Below are positions 1 to 11,111 of a DNA stretch of 60,000 nt, piece by piece. The stretch comes from Nymphaea colorata. Lineage: Eukaryota > Streptophyta > Magnoliopsida > Nymphaeales > Nymphaeaceae. Location: positions 33,083,706-33,143,705 of the forward strand of contig NC_045139.1 in NCBI RefSeq assembly GCF_008831285.2, in the 5' to 3' direction. The translations under genes and the position numbers were made by a program. The notes under the pieces were generated by a model. It made no database searches. It had not been told where the DNA came from and saw nothing but the letters and a program-made list of their open reading frames with translations. Position 1 is the first letter of the stretch. Every line of letters begins with the position of its first letter.

Positions 1-302
1 GAGAAGACCCAACAAATGATCTTGAGATTATAACTAAAAGGCACAAGCATACCCTTATTAAAGAAACTTAATAGATTACTGTTTTGGGGGCATGGGCCCA
101 AGGGCAAGGGAAGGGCTCAAGGTAGTTGTTCTTTTCATGGCAACTGGTGAAACACTGGGGAAGAAAGAGTTGAGCATGAAGCCAGAAAAGAGGGGGAGGA
201 AGATGGTGATGCCTGTTAAGAAAGCTGGTGCTATTGCCAACATTCAGCAACAAAAAGGGGAACCAACTCTCTCTCCTACCTCCACTTGTGACCCCATACT
301 TA

Positions 303-440
303 CTCCACAAGGATTGGGCTAGAGAGAGAATGACAGAGAGTGATGGAGATAGAGAGAGAAAAAGAGAGAGAGAGGGAGGGGGGGTTTGGGCCTTGCAAGT
401 TGCTTCAGGAAGCCCTTCTAGAAGGCCCAACAAACCCTAG
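303..440. promoter_or_regulatory. GA-rich tract with two site II (TGGGCC) motifs and a telo-box
   Basis: A GA-rich tract (about 318-380) is followed by TGGGCC at 387-392, GGCCCA at 424-429 and AAACCCTAG at 432-440. Site II plus telo-box is the usual promoter arrangement of plant ribosomal-protein and other growth-linked housekeeping genes, and GA/CT tracts are common near plant transcription starts. No matching coding exon is visible to the right, so the motifs may serve a minus-strand gene starting beyond the left edge. That is inference; the motifs themselves are plain. Confidence 0.4.
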
Positions 441-1138
441 TTTCCTTTTTAATGCAAACCGCTTTCACTCCCTGTCATGATCAAGGTGACCCCTAGCAAA
501 CCCCAAAACCTGCAGTGCCCCACTTCATGAATAAAAATTTCCATCCAGCTTTTGGGTGGTTGCTGGTTTGCTTTTTCAACGACTTTCAAGTGCATAAGCC
601 AATCTTAAGTTGCACTTTTGTTGATTCAGTTGAATGTTTTTCCCCCCTAATTTGACCTCAAACAACAGTGACAGCAGGCTTCTGCCTGGAAAAATATCAA
701 GATGATTCTTTTCTCATTTTCCGTGTTCTTGTGTGTGGGTATATATATATAACTACAAAATCTATGTGGATGTCATCAAGTTAAGCAAAGAATTATATTA
801 ATGGCAGAAACAATAATAACAGTCATAACAACAGCAAAGAATCTGTGGGCATGCGCTGGCTGGATGTTGAGAAAGATCATTAGTGCAGTAGCACCCAGGC
901 ATTGCTCTAGGCTTGCCACAGCGATCCATCAGCCAAACAAGATATTTTCCTTTTTCTTTTCTTTGAATTGGAGAGGTGCATTATGGTGCTGTCTGCAGTA
1001 GTCAAAATCGAAATATTAACAGATAGTTTACAGGTGAAGAGAAATAGTCAAAATTGTGGAATGCAATCCCATAAATGGTTTAAGCTCAAAACTAGAGAGA
1101 AAGGGGAAGTGAAGGATGATCTGCACCTCAAAACCTTT
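441..1138. other. Intergenic, nothing recognised
   Basis: AT-rich sequence with a short AT run near 740. Open frames here are short and without recognisable domains. It forms the distal upstream region of the MYB gene. Confidence 0.5.
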
Positions 1139-1400
1139 AAGGACAGGACCATTTAATAAGGCCGGAAAATTTTTCCGGCCCTCCTTTTCCGATGACAGGG
1201 AACCCGTTCAAGGAGCAGACCACTAGATGGGGCCGGAATTTCTTCTCATTCATTTTCCGATGACAAGGAACCTTTCAAGGACCAAACCACTTAATGGGGC
1301 CGAAATTTCTCGGGACTCATTTTTGAATGACAAGAAACATAGCAAGAACCATACCACTTAATGGGTCTGAAAGCATTTCAGATGGTGATTTTTTTAAAGG
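1139..1400. repeat. Degenerate tandem repeat, 67-71 bp period, about 3.7 copies
   Basis: Copies start at about 1139, 1210, 1277 and 1344, each opening AAGGAxCAxACCAxTTAATG, followed by GGCCGGAAtTTC and a GATGACAaGGAACC-like block. Spacings are 71, 67 and 67 bp. The first copy contains a 21-nt palindrome (1160-1180, GGCCGGAAAA and its complement around one T). The array lies about 90-440 bp upstream of the MYB TATA box, so it may contribute repeated binding sites. No function can be assigned from sequence alone. Confidence 0.75.
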
Positions 1401-1456
1401 TTATAGCGATCTGGAATCATGTGTTTGTCATCCAATAGTTTAAGGGTTTACCTCCT

Positions 1457-1589
1457 ACCTACTCAGGGGGTACAAAGTTTCAATATTTAATGTGTGATAG
1501 CCCCACCAGCCAGTCTATCTACAAAAACTTTTCTCACCAACTAACCCCTCTAGAAACAAAGACACATACCAAGTCAAATGTCTATAAAT
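1457..1589 (+). promoter_or_regulatory. MYB core promoter: AC-type elements and TATA box
   Basis: ACCTACT (1457-1463) and ACCAACT (1536-1542) fit the AC-element consensus ACC[A/T]A[A/C][C/T] bound by R2R3-MYBs. TATAAAT lies at 1583-1589, 78 bp upstream of the chosen ATG, predicting a start of transcription near 1615. The TATA position argues against an in-frame ATG at 1490. AC elements in the promoter of a subgroup-4 repressor are compatible with the negative autoregulation known for AtMYB4. Confidence 0.5.
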
Positions 1590-1666
1590 CCTCAAGGAGC
1601 AATCCCTTGCTTCTTTGTTTCCTGGTGCTTGCAATAGAAAGTTTTCTTCTTGCTCCTTCTCTAAGA

Positions 1667-2848
1667 ATGGGGAGGTCCCCTTGTTGTGAAAAGGCTCACA
1701 CCAACAAGGGCGCATGGACCAAGGAAGAAGATGATCGCCTGATTGCTTATATCCGGGCTCACGGGGAAGGGTGCTGGCGGTCGCTGCCGAAGGCGGCAGG
1801 GCTGCTCCGGTGTGGAAAGAGCTGCCGGCTTCGCTGGATCAATTACCTGAGGCCGGATCTTAAGCGCGGCAACTTCACAGAGGAAGAAGATGAGCTCATC
1901 ATCAAGCTTCACAGCCTGTTGGGGAACAAGTAAGAACAACCACAAACAAGCTTTAGTCTTCTTAACTTTCTCATTCCCTGCTTTCAGTTTATCAAGGTGA
2001 ATTATGTTGACTGCCTTGTTGGCCATCAAACAGCAACGTGGTAGGTATAGGGAGGCCATCAAAAGGAGGCGCCATCAAAAGGAGGCAGAGGTTTAGTAAA
2101 ATAATGAATACAAAATTAATAGAGGGGAAGAAACCATGTAACATCTTCCTCCCCAAAACTTTTCCAAGATCCTGCAGGTATTGTCCTGTATGATCGAATA
2201 GCATCTATTTTCATAAAAGAAGATTGAAAACTTGCAGTGATTGCAGAAGCCAACAATGGGTAGTCATTAATCTTTGTTGAACTTAAAAAATCAGGAAAGA
2301 AACTATGAACCCATTCGGATTCGTCTACGATGGAGGCTTCATGCATAAATCATCTCTTGAGTTGATTTCTTCTGCGCTGGTATTTGAGCAGCAAAAAAAG
2401 ATTAAGATTGGCGCATGGTTCTGATGTGATTTTTTTTTACAGGTGGTCACTGATAGCAGGGAGGTTGCCGGGGAGAACGGACAATGAGATTAAGAACTAT
2501 TGGAACACTCACATCAGGAGGAAATTGTTGAGCAGAGGGGTGGATCCAACAACCCACAGGCCAATCCAAGAGCAGCCCATTTCAGAGGTCACCACCATCT
2601 CCTTCTGCAAAGAGGAGAAGAATGGTGCCAAGGATGAGAAGAGAAGCAACGCTGAGAGTGGCGCGGAAGGCGGTGGCCTGAACCTTGAGCTGTGCATAAG
2701 CCTTCCTTTTCAATCCCCACCGCAGCCATTGAAAAGAAGCATGTGTTTGAGCTGCAGCCTTGGGGTGCAGCACGCAGGCTGCGGCTGTAATGGCTTCCTG
2801 GGAACCAAAACAGGAGTCTTGGACTACAGAAGCTTGGAAATGAAATGA
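1667..2848 (+). CDS. R2R3-MYB transcriptional repressor, subgroup 4 (MYB4/MYB7/MYB32-like), two exons
   Basis: Exons 1667-1929 and 2443-2848, joined AACAA|GTAAGA ... TTACAG|GTGG within a Lys codon, give 222 aa. R2 carries Trp17, Trp37 and Trp57. R3 has Phe70 in place of the first Trp, then Trp89 and Trp108. The bHLH-interaction signature ([DE]Lx2[RK]x3Lx6Lx3R) is complete at Glu76-Arg95. The C terminus has the subgroup-4 hallmarks: C1 motif [14 protein letters not shown] (116-129), EAR repression motif LNLEL (167-171), a CX2CX8CXC zinc-finger-like motif (Cys189, 192, 201, 203) and the terminal motif [17 protein letters not shown] (206-222). Such proteins are nuclear repressors of phenylpropanoid and lignin genes. 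The protein is compact compared with the roughly 260-280 aa of Arabidopsis MYB4/7/32. The usual first intron of R2R3 genes is absent and only the one after LLGNK remains, as in several subgroup-4 genes. The start is set by the TATA box at 1583 and the conserved MGRSPCCEK opening. Confidence 0.95.
1930..2442 (+). other. MYB intron (513 bp)
   Basis: GTAAGA donor, pyrimidine-rich TTTTTTTTACAG acceptor. Contains a short tandem repeat near 2055-2092 in which GCCATCAAAAGGAGGC occurs twice. Nothing else recognised. Confidence 0.85.
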
Positions 2849-4870
2849 GATTCCATCTTTCTTCTTCTGTAACAGAAGTATTGCTGTGTTGTCATATCCC
2901 TTTTTGTTAAGTACATAATTCTTGATGACAAAATATTCTGGCTGGTTAGCATCGTTCACGTTTTGATCCATTTGAGATCTTTTTCCAACTGGTGTCCATC
3001 TCCCCAATAAGAAAAAGAAAAAGTAAACCTTCTGTTTTTCCTCCGGATATATAACTGTGGGCGCTCGATGTAAGGAACTATATCCATGGCGAAGCTCCGT
3101 ACTATACAATCTTTAATGCCGCCCTGGTCCCCTTACGGCTTAAACTGCAGAACTTTCTATTTGTGGTAAAAATGTGAGAGAGAAAGGGAGAGATAAGGTT
3201 CGATTTCCATTTTCACAGATCGCATAAAACCTTTTTTTTTTGTCTGGGATAAATTTTCAAATAGTACTGATGACAAACATAGGTGTTTCCGTGGTAAAAA
3301 TGCAGGGAGTTTTTTTTTTCTCTTTTTTTGAAGCGAGTGAAACAGAAACGATGCCATTTGCAGGAAGAATTCAAGAGTTTGTTCCAAATGTTTTAGCGGA
3401 TGAACAGAGAGAAAATTCTGTGGATTTCTTACGAGAGCAGAAGTTGGTGACGTTCTGCTGGCTTCAGATTCTGGTTCACCACGCAATCGAGTAATTAATT
3501 GGCCTCATCATGTGGTGGGGGGAGAAAATGATGGCGGTCTGTTACGGAAGCCACTGTCAACCAAGTTAAATGTTTGAGAAGGAGTTCATGAATTTCGTCA
3601 TTCAAAGGTCTCCATGTAACAAGCGTGAGAAAAATGACTCAGTTCATGATCTCACTGTTACTTCCCCTGTTTTCCCATCTTCAAAGAGAATTTCAGTAGC
3701 CAAAACTGCAGTTCATGATTCATTGCACCGAATGATTAAGAAATAGTGAATCTAAAATTAGTTTCTAATACCAAAAATATGCTAAATTAAATTCAAGACC
3801 TCATAGCAGAAACAAAAAAAAAACTTATTTAAATATTTTTATGCTTTTAGTTCCCGTGAAATTAATGCTTAAACCCTGAACTGCTCATGTGACAGTCAAT
3901 GGCTTCCGTAAATGTAGTTCAGATAAAGATCTCCAGCAAAAACTCGTTGTCAGTCTGAATTTTCTGCTTCCCTGGGTAAATGCTCCATCCTCGACTGAAA
4001 TATAAGCCGGCTGCTGCCCACAATGGTTTTCCCTTCTCTCCTTCTCTATCTTTTCCTTTTCAGTACAAAGAAAAACTCTCGGCGTGGCCGTTACTTGCAG
4101 GTTCCAAAATTCTACCTGTTTTTCATTTTGTCCATCTGATTTTATTTCGCTTTCATGTTGCAGCAAGAGGCACTACTCTGGAATCTGGACAACAACTTTG
4201 TACTTTCAAAAAATCTAATATCAGAAGCAAGTTTGCTGCTTCTGGAAAGTAGAAAATTAAAGAAGAGATTTCTGTGGTGTATACAAATGAAATATGATCA
4301 CTCATGTGCACTCTGCATTCAATCAGTGGTTATGAGAAATACCATGTAGAGAGACAAGCAATCAACTGAAGAATAATTATCGTACAACCTTCTGTAAGTT
4401 ACTGTAAACTCCTATCTGTTCATTAGTTGTTTGATCAATCAGTTGTTGTCTATTCATAAATTCATAAACACGCAAACGCTTATGTTTGGTGGTTCTCATA
4501 CTTCAGGAACCCCGCCGTAAATATAATTGATATGTGCTTGACATTCATACCATGTTCAGATCTTACAGTAACTGTATATCTTTAAGGGCTGATGTCGTAT
4601 TCATGTCTGACCTTTTGCCTAATCATTCACGATTGGCCGGCGATGGTTAAATTTTCCGATGCAGACTCTTCTAGGAAAGGAAAGGAGAAAAACAAAGGCG
4701 CGACCCCAATGAAATTGTCATCCTAGTGGTTTTTGAATAACATAATTCACATTTTGCTGACTACATAACGACGATGAGCACCATTAAAGTTATGAAAGGA
4801 TGAACTCATCTTCATAATTCAAATAAAGAAATGAAATGATCAATTACAGTAAGTCAAAGAAAATTTTAAT

Positions 4871-4874
<4 letters not shown>
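2849..4874. other. MYB 3' flank and intergenic sequence
   Basis: The MYB 3' UTR is expected just after 2848, but no polyadenylation site can be fixed. The rest is AT-rich with open frames under 180 codons that show no domain, conserved splice structure or codon bias. Confidence 0.5.

Positions 4875-4925
<51 letters not shown>
4875..4925. repeat. (TC)n microsatellite, about 25 units
   Basis: Uninterrupted TC dinucleotide run. Its complement, an AG run, follows 133 bp downstream, so the two could pair in single-stranded form. Confidence 0.98.
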
Positions 4926-4930
<5 letters not shown>

Positions 4931-5057
4931 CATAGTTGTGGATAAGCAGTAGGGAGTAGAAGAGATCTGGATGTGGGTAGGTAACCTGTCTCCTCACGTT
5001 ATTGGGAGTAAAAAGTACATAAATAATTGAAGGGTGCTGGAATTTGGATCTCCAATC

Positions 5058-5058
<1 letters not shown>

Positions 5059-5093
<35 letters not shown>

Positions 5094-5115
5094 GATCTAG
5101 AGAGAGAGAGAGAGA
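5059..5115. repeat. (AG)n microsatellite, two blocks
   Basis: AG runs at 5059-5090 and 5099-5115 separated by GCGGATCT. They are in inverse orientation to the TC run at 4875-4925. Confidence 0.97.
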
Positions 5116-5560
5116 GTTGAAAAAGAATGATGAGGAGGCTATCAAAGAGGTCATGTTGTTTCAGCCTACCAACCTCCAATAAATAATTCGGTGGGAGCAT
5201 GCCTGCATGTGGTGCTCCCAACTCCCCATTCGTTTCTTGTTAAATAATTTTTACATAAAAAAATAAAAACAAAAATCTTGATCCTAATATGGCCAACCAG
5301 TGTTGTCAGTATCACTCCATGGAATAGTTATGCTAATATATATACAAAATTACAATTTGTCGGCCTATATCTTATTTCTATGTTTTTTTTAATTAGTTAA
5401 AATTATAATATGCGACACATACATATTTGAACTAGAAATTTTTGTCAGAAAAGCACTAATATCTCTGGAGGTCTTAGGCGTTCAATAATAATTTTTAAAA
5501 GACAACTAATATATAAATAAGTAAATGTGTGAAAGGTATTAGTATATAAACAAGTAATTT

Positions 5561-5801
5561 ATGTGGGTGGATGTGGTCAGTTGCCTACACAAGCTCACAT
5601 GAGCCGATGAATGCCCGGATTAGAAGCATTTTTTCGGTACCGAAAAAGAGAAAATGACAAAACCCTCAAACCAGATCGTGTAATTTGCCTCGAGCGGCAA
5701 TGCTCCAATCAGACTCCGGATAAGATTGGAGAAATTTATGTGGCTGTATGTGGTCAATTGCCTACACAATCAGAGTCGGGATAAGACTGGAGAAATTTAT
5801 G
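5561..5801. repeat. Two interleaved imperfect direct repeats
   Basis: A 32-bp unit (ATGTGGxTGxATGTGGTCA...) occurs at 5561-5592 and 5738-5769. A 33-bp unit (ATCAGAxTCxGGATAAGA...) occurs at 5708-5740 and 5769-5801. The GTTGCCTACACA core also appears at about 13782 and 17194, so this is probably a rearranged fragment of a dispersed element. Confidence 0.7.
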
Positions 5802-5942
5802 AAATCTTTGATGGGCAAATTGGTCATTTTAAAGGCAGTGAAACCCAAAGGACCATTTTGAGGCTTAAGGAAGAGTGGATTTTCAATTGAAAGAGAAGGG
5901 AAGTTGTTGAGTAAATAAATGAAGAGAGCAAGACCCGAGCCT

Positions 5943-6120
5943 AGTGGGGGCCTGTGTGGGCCTTCGCCCCCCCCCCCCCCCCACAGATTTTTGTTTCTAA
6001 ATTTCTATGTGAAATTTTAAAAGATTTTATTTATCTTATATAAAATTTTGAAAAAATATATTTCGACTTTTGTTAAAATTTTCACACTGTATTTCGGCCC
6101 TCATCATAAAAAAAATTCTA
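5943..6120 (+). mobile_element. Fragment of a dispersed repeat with a GGCCTTCGGCCCC-like end
   Basis: A C-rich block (GGCCTTCG followed by a long C run) leads into an AT-rich body with TTGTTAAAATTTT and a terminal TTCGGCCC...ATAAAAAAA block. The same order occurs at 14559-14755 and, inverted, at 16926-17093. No coding capacity and no target-site duplication were seen. Family assignment is uncertain. Confidence 0.5.
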
Positions 6121-6311
6121 CTACAAAAGATGATGGAGGGGACAATTTTTGTTTATGGGGAAATGCACATGAACTGGTTAATAAGTAAATTGGAATGAAT
6201 GAGATGCTTTAATAAGGGGCATGTGAAGATGGGGCAGCATTTAACATTGAGGCAAATGATTAAACCAACTCCATGTGTCTCATTTCCTTCTTCCTTCCAA
6301 CCCCATTTCAC

Positions 6312-6314
<3 letters not shown>

Positions 6315-6370
<56 letters not shown>
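6315..6370. repeat. Compound (AT)n-(AG)n microsatellite
   Basis: AT run 6315-6344 followed directly by an AG run 6345-6370. Confidence 0.97.
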
Positions 6371-9296
6371 GGTCAAATCTTGTAACATAACATTGTTACC
6401 TTAGTTTTTTTTTTCACTTTGAAGGGGAGTAAAAGAAAAAGTATAAGGAAATTTCTTTCTTTTAAGCCTATCTTTTGCTTATAATTTTTAAAAATGACTA
6501 CTTTTCAAAAGGTTTGAATAAGTCATAGTTTTCATACCGATAACTTGAGAAACAGTAACAACATTATCTAAGGCAAGGTAATATTGAAAAAATTTACAGC
6601 TAACTGTTTGTGTTTTGACAACTTGCAAAAAGTTTGGCCCTTATTTAAAAAAAAAAAAAACAGAAAAACTGATTTTGTCTGAAGATATAAATAGAAAATT
6701 GACCCACAAATAAAAATTTCTCAAAAAACTTAAATTATGTAAACAAAATTAACACCTCTCTCTGTGTTCTACAGTAAAAGAAGCTTTCTTTTTCCTTTTG
6801 CCAGCTGAGCATGTTGGCTTTGACAGCCTTCCTGTAATTGGGACAAACAAAAAAATCATTAGTTCCAAATTTTAGAAAACCACAAACATCACATCTGTAA
6901 TTTTTTTTTTTTCCTTACAAGAATATGACAACTTCTTTTATTTTTAGGAATTCTAAAAACACATCAAACAATTAAAGAAATTCGTTGTGGCGATCCTCTT
7001 TTCTTGTTTTTTTTCCCTTCATTTTCTTATAAAGAAAACGAGCTACAAACTTTGCTGATTATACAGTTCTCCTAATATTAAATCAAGATTTAAAAAAAAA
7101 AAAAAGTGCTCAAACCAAGTGGCCCTAGATTCATGATTCATCAATAGAGGTTCAACCAAAAGTGGAAAAGTGAATCGAGTACTGATAAGAAAGGTTGTCG
7201 GGTACACACGTTATTGAGCATGCCAATGAGCATTAAATGATTGGAGGTAGTTGGTAACAAGTCACAGTGAAGATGACCCAACAATCCAACAAAAATAAAT
7301 AAATTTATTTATTTATTTATTTATTTACTATTCATTTATTTACAAATTAAAAAATAAGATCATGATAAAGCACAAGTTCCAAAGCTCATAAATTAAACAG
7401 TAAATTTTTTTATTTTTAAAAAAAGTAAAAATTATTCATGAGTTAAAAAAGTGAAAAGGATCAATGGTAGAGCCAATGAGATTTTAGGGTTTCTCTACCT
7501 TTTCAACGTGGTAGGTAGAAGCAGTACACACTCTCATAGAACCTTCTTCCACCTGCCCTTAGTGAATCATGGAGTCTTTTTTTTCCTTGGGGTTCGCTTT
7601 TTCCATGTGTGCGTGCTTTTCTTAATCGATCGATCAGTAATTTCCAGTGAGCTTCTCACATGCAGCGCACGTTCAAGGAGACAAAGTTGGTAGCAGACTA
7701 AGTTGAATCGCACTCATCTTTTCACATAAAGATTTCAACTAACTCGGATGATTAAATGCATAAAAAAAAAATTCTCATTCTTATTTTATTGAATTCGATC
7801 TGCGAGAGAAAGGGAAAAGCGCATGTTGCAAGTACCTACTTGCATTGATTCATGTTATGCCTATGCATTTTTTTTCAAAACTTATTTGATAAATTGAGAG
7901 TATTAGATGCGTTTAAGATTGATTACATGAAAAGAGAATATGAATTATGTCAAGGTGCTTTAATGGCTGCAGGTGAAAAATCAATTCATCGGGTGGCAAG
8001 ATGATGGCGACGAAGAATTATTGTGTGGTGAATCGTTTTCCTATTTGACATAGTCGGACACATCAGTCACTATTTTGGGAATAGTAACTTTATGTTATTG
8101 TCTCACGTATTTAACTCGAAAATTGATTAGATTCAAAAATGTTTCATATATCTATTTCAAGCAGATTCACGAGACAGTAACAATAAGTTATTGATATCAA
8201 CTTGTTTGACAATAAAAAACACTTTCTGAATATCCCATGAGTCTGCTTCCATAGAGAATTAGGAATCTAGAACGAAACTCATTTGACAATAGAGGTACTA
8301 TATTATTGTCGTATAAATTTACCCAAAAGATTGAGACATATTCATGAAATACATGTTCTAATATGTCATGAATCTATCTTAATTCTTGTACAGATTCATG
8401 AGACACTCATAGAGTATTCTCTTATGCCAAACTACTCTTAAAAAAATGTTTAATAAGAATAATATTGTGCACTTTGAACATATTCTTAAAGCAAATATTT
8501 CAAAAATATCATGTTCTTATTTTTTAAAAAAAAAAAAAAGAAAGAAAACCTTTAGGTGAATATGGATTTGATTTTTACATTCAATAATTAAATGCCAGAT
8601 ATAATCACATCACATTAATTGAAACAAAAAAAAATATGGCGTCACATGCTTTACATCGTGATGCATGTTTGTTAGAGAATTATGTGTGTGATTACCACAA
8701 GCTCCAGTCTAATTTAATTGATCAAATGTATCTGATTCATAGTTAGAGGAGGAGCAACCATGTGTTGTGTGTCTATGTAATGTTTCAATTTTTTTTTTAT
8801 TTGAATAATCTTTCACATAATTGATGCACTAAAGATTCCATATAAGTGGGAGCAGCCCGAAGGCCCCACCTCCCTCTCTTGCAAAGTCAATGTGGGTCTT
8901 GGGTTGTGTCAGCATCATCAGTAGCTGCAACGGTGTACCTATCGACTATGATCTTATAATCCACCATTATAAACACAGTTGTTTAGTACCCACAAAAATC
9001 AAACTAAAGACTACTAACACACCTCTTGGCCGACAAACTATGTATTGCTCCATGAGTGGATGCACTCAAGATTCATATATATGAAAGAGCATGCAAACTT
9101 ATTATACCATACATGAACTCTACATGGGTCGGACCAAAATAATGAGTAGGACATTCGTTATCGCATACCAAAATCTAATCTTGCATGTAGGGGCGGGTCA
9201 TGCAAAGCTTACCTCCGGACACTCCCTATGTATCCGTAAGGATAAGCACAATTCCAAAATAAACCGTATAGTCTCCTTTTCTTATATACAGAGGCT
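6371..9296. other. AT-rich intergenic sequence
   Basis: No gene recognised. Holds poly-A/T runs and a small AAAT/TTTA tetranucleotide patch near 7290-7325. Around 8085-8430 there are scattered near-copies of phrases such as AGATTCA(C/T)GAGACA, probably a decayed element without readable ends. Confidence 0.5.
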
Positions 9297-9503
9297 TTCA
9301 AATCTATCAGACATCAAATGTTGCCAGATGACTAAAAATACAAAATGTAGTTTATGCTGCAACAACAGTTCATGGTGTTTTAAAATGCCAAATTTTTAAT
9401 TTTATCAATTTAATAACATTATGCAACCAGCAACTTTTGAACATTTGGACATTCAAATCTGCCGGATGTCAAATGTTGTCAGATGGCTTAAAGTAAAATG
9501 TAT
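9297..9503. repeat. Imperfect direct repeat of about 52 bp, 155 bp apart
   Basis: TTCAAATCT...CAAATGTTG.CAGATG occurs at about 9297-9349 and again at about 9452-9503, both ending AAAATGTA. The spacer is AT-rich. It could be a decayed terminal-repeat element or a local duplication. Confidence 0.6.
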
Positions 9504-9730
9504 TGCGAAGTGAGAATCCACATAACTAAGGAGTCTCTCTTACAGCCCATCTCTCTATCTCTCTCCCCCCTTATCTGCACTTACTGTAGCGCCTGCCTGA
9601 ATGATTCCCTTGACTTCTCCTCTCTGGAGACATTTCCACCCTGGCGCTTCTTATCCCTTCCTTTCTTCTTTTCTATTCCACCCAAAAGGGAAGTAACCTC
9701 TAAAACCCAGCTTTGAATGTGTATCCAAAC

Positions 9731-10002
9731 TAAGGTTGGGCACGGGCCAGGCCGCCTACATGTACACAACCCGACTCATGCCCGAGCCTAAAAAAAAGGG
9801 CGTGGGGCCGACTCGGTTGGGCCTGATAATGTTTTTTTTATATTTATTATTATATATATATATATATATATATAATATTTATATATTATTTTATATTAAA
9901 AATTATTCTTTAAATTTAATCAGGCCAAGCTCGGGTTTCAGGTGTCAAGCCGGTCCCGTTCCAACTCCTTATCAGGTCGAGCCGGTCCGATGCCTAAGCT
10001 TA
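9731..10002. mobile_element. Non-autonomous hAT-like element (272 bp), copy 1
   Basis: Ends are TAAGGTTGGGCA and TGCCTAAGCTTA (imperfect inverted repeats), flanked by a perfect 8-bp duplication ATCCAAAC at 9723-9730 and 10003-10010. GC-rich GGGC/GCCC ends surround an AT core containing an AT microsatellite. An 8-bp duplication with short inverted termini is the hAT hallmark. It encodes no transposase and belongs with the copies at 10589 and 11879. Confidence 0.85.
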
Positions 10003-10588
10003 ATCCAAACACGTTTTTAGATATTATAAAATCTAAATTTATAAATTTGACGTGTATGATTTTTTTTTTTTTTTAGCATGATAACATTTTGCACTAGCGA
10101 GTTGGTGTTTGACCGTTCAATTCAAGTGGTGGCGTAAAGGGAGGAGGCGAAGATTATGAGGCTGTTGATGGTTGAAGCTTACCCAACACATCACGCCCTT
10201 CCCCCACAACTAAAAGCCCCCAATTATTTGTTAATAATTCAAAAAGGCACATAGAATGTGGGGTCCTTCCTCCCTCCTAACCGCGATTTCTTTTGACGTG
10301 TTCGGCAAGATTGGGCGGGTAAGTCGGCGTGACGTTTCCCAGCAAAACCCACAGTTCTTTTTTTTTTCCCTTTTGGTTTTCCAAAAAGCACCCTGTACTT
10401 TTCAAAGGAAGAATGGAAATTTCCATTTCAGACCTACTTTTTAGTCGTAATGCTAAAAGATGCCCCTCTTTCTGAATTTCTTTAGTAACGGCCATTTTGT
10501 TATAAAATTTGTAAAATAAAGGCTCACGATGAAGTTGGTACTTACCAGTCTTTTTTTTCTTCAATATAGTTGGATAACACCACACCAC

Positions 10589-10815
10589 TAAGCCTAGTCA
10601 CCGGGTCTGACCGTCGCCGGGTACCCAGTACCTGGGTGAGCTCGATAAGCTCGAATCAGGCTCGATAATTATTTTTTTAATTTTTTATTATATATATTGA
10701 GAATATTTTATTACAATTAATTATTTTTATGTATTATTTTATATTAAAAAAATTTAATGTAATTGGGCGGGGCTTGGGCTCAAGTTTTTTGAGTCAGGCC
10801 GAGCACCCAGGCTTA
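10589..10815. mobile_element. Non-autonomous hAT-like element (227 bp), copy 2
   Basis: Left end TAAGCCTAGTCACC, right end GAGCACCCAGGCTTA. Flanks CACACCAC (10581-10588) and CCCACCAC (10816-10823) match at 7 of 8 positions. The AT core includes TTATATTAAAAA as in copy 1. No coding capacity. Confidence 0.8.
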
Positions 10816-11093
10816 CCCACCACCCGAAGAAAATTCAAAGGCCTCCAATTCTCTCTACTTCGAGGTCTTAGGCTACGTCGAAACCTAGGTGGGGTTCAAT
10901 ATTCCATCAAATTATTATTTTATCTTCTTATTTATTGATTATCTAATGACTTTTGCTCTTCAAGTTAATAAAAGTTTACTCCAAGCTCATTTGACACTTC
11001 TTTTTATGAAGTGTAATCCTTATTAAGAAACAAAATCATACTGAATTACTTGCAAATGAAACTTATTATCAAGAAATGACAAAACATCAGTTC

Positions 11094-11111
11094 TCTCTCT
11101 CTCTCTCTCTC
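11094..11111. repeat. Short (TC)n microsatellite
   Basis: About nine TC units in AT-rich intergenic DNA. Confidence 0.9.

Noticed and set aside
92-322. 76-codon plus-strand frame at the left edge
   Set aside because: No recognisable domain, and it runs into a GA-rich tract. Not enough support for a gene.
1490-1666. In-frame N-terminal extension of the MYB protein by 59 residues
   Set aside because: A TATA box at 1583 lies inside this stretch, and the protein family begins at MGRSPCCEK.
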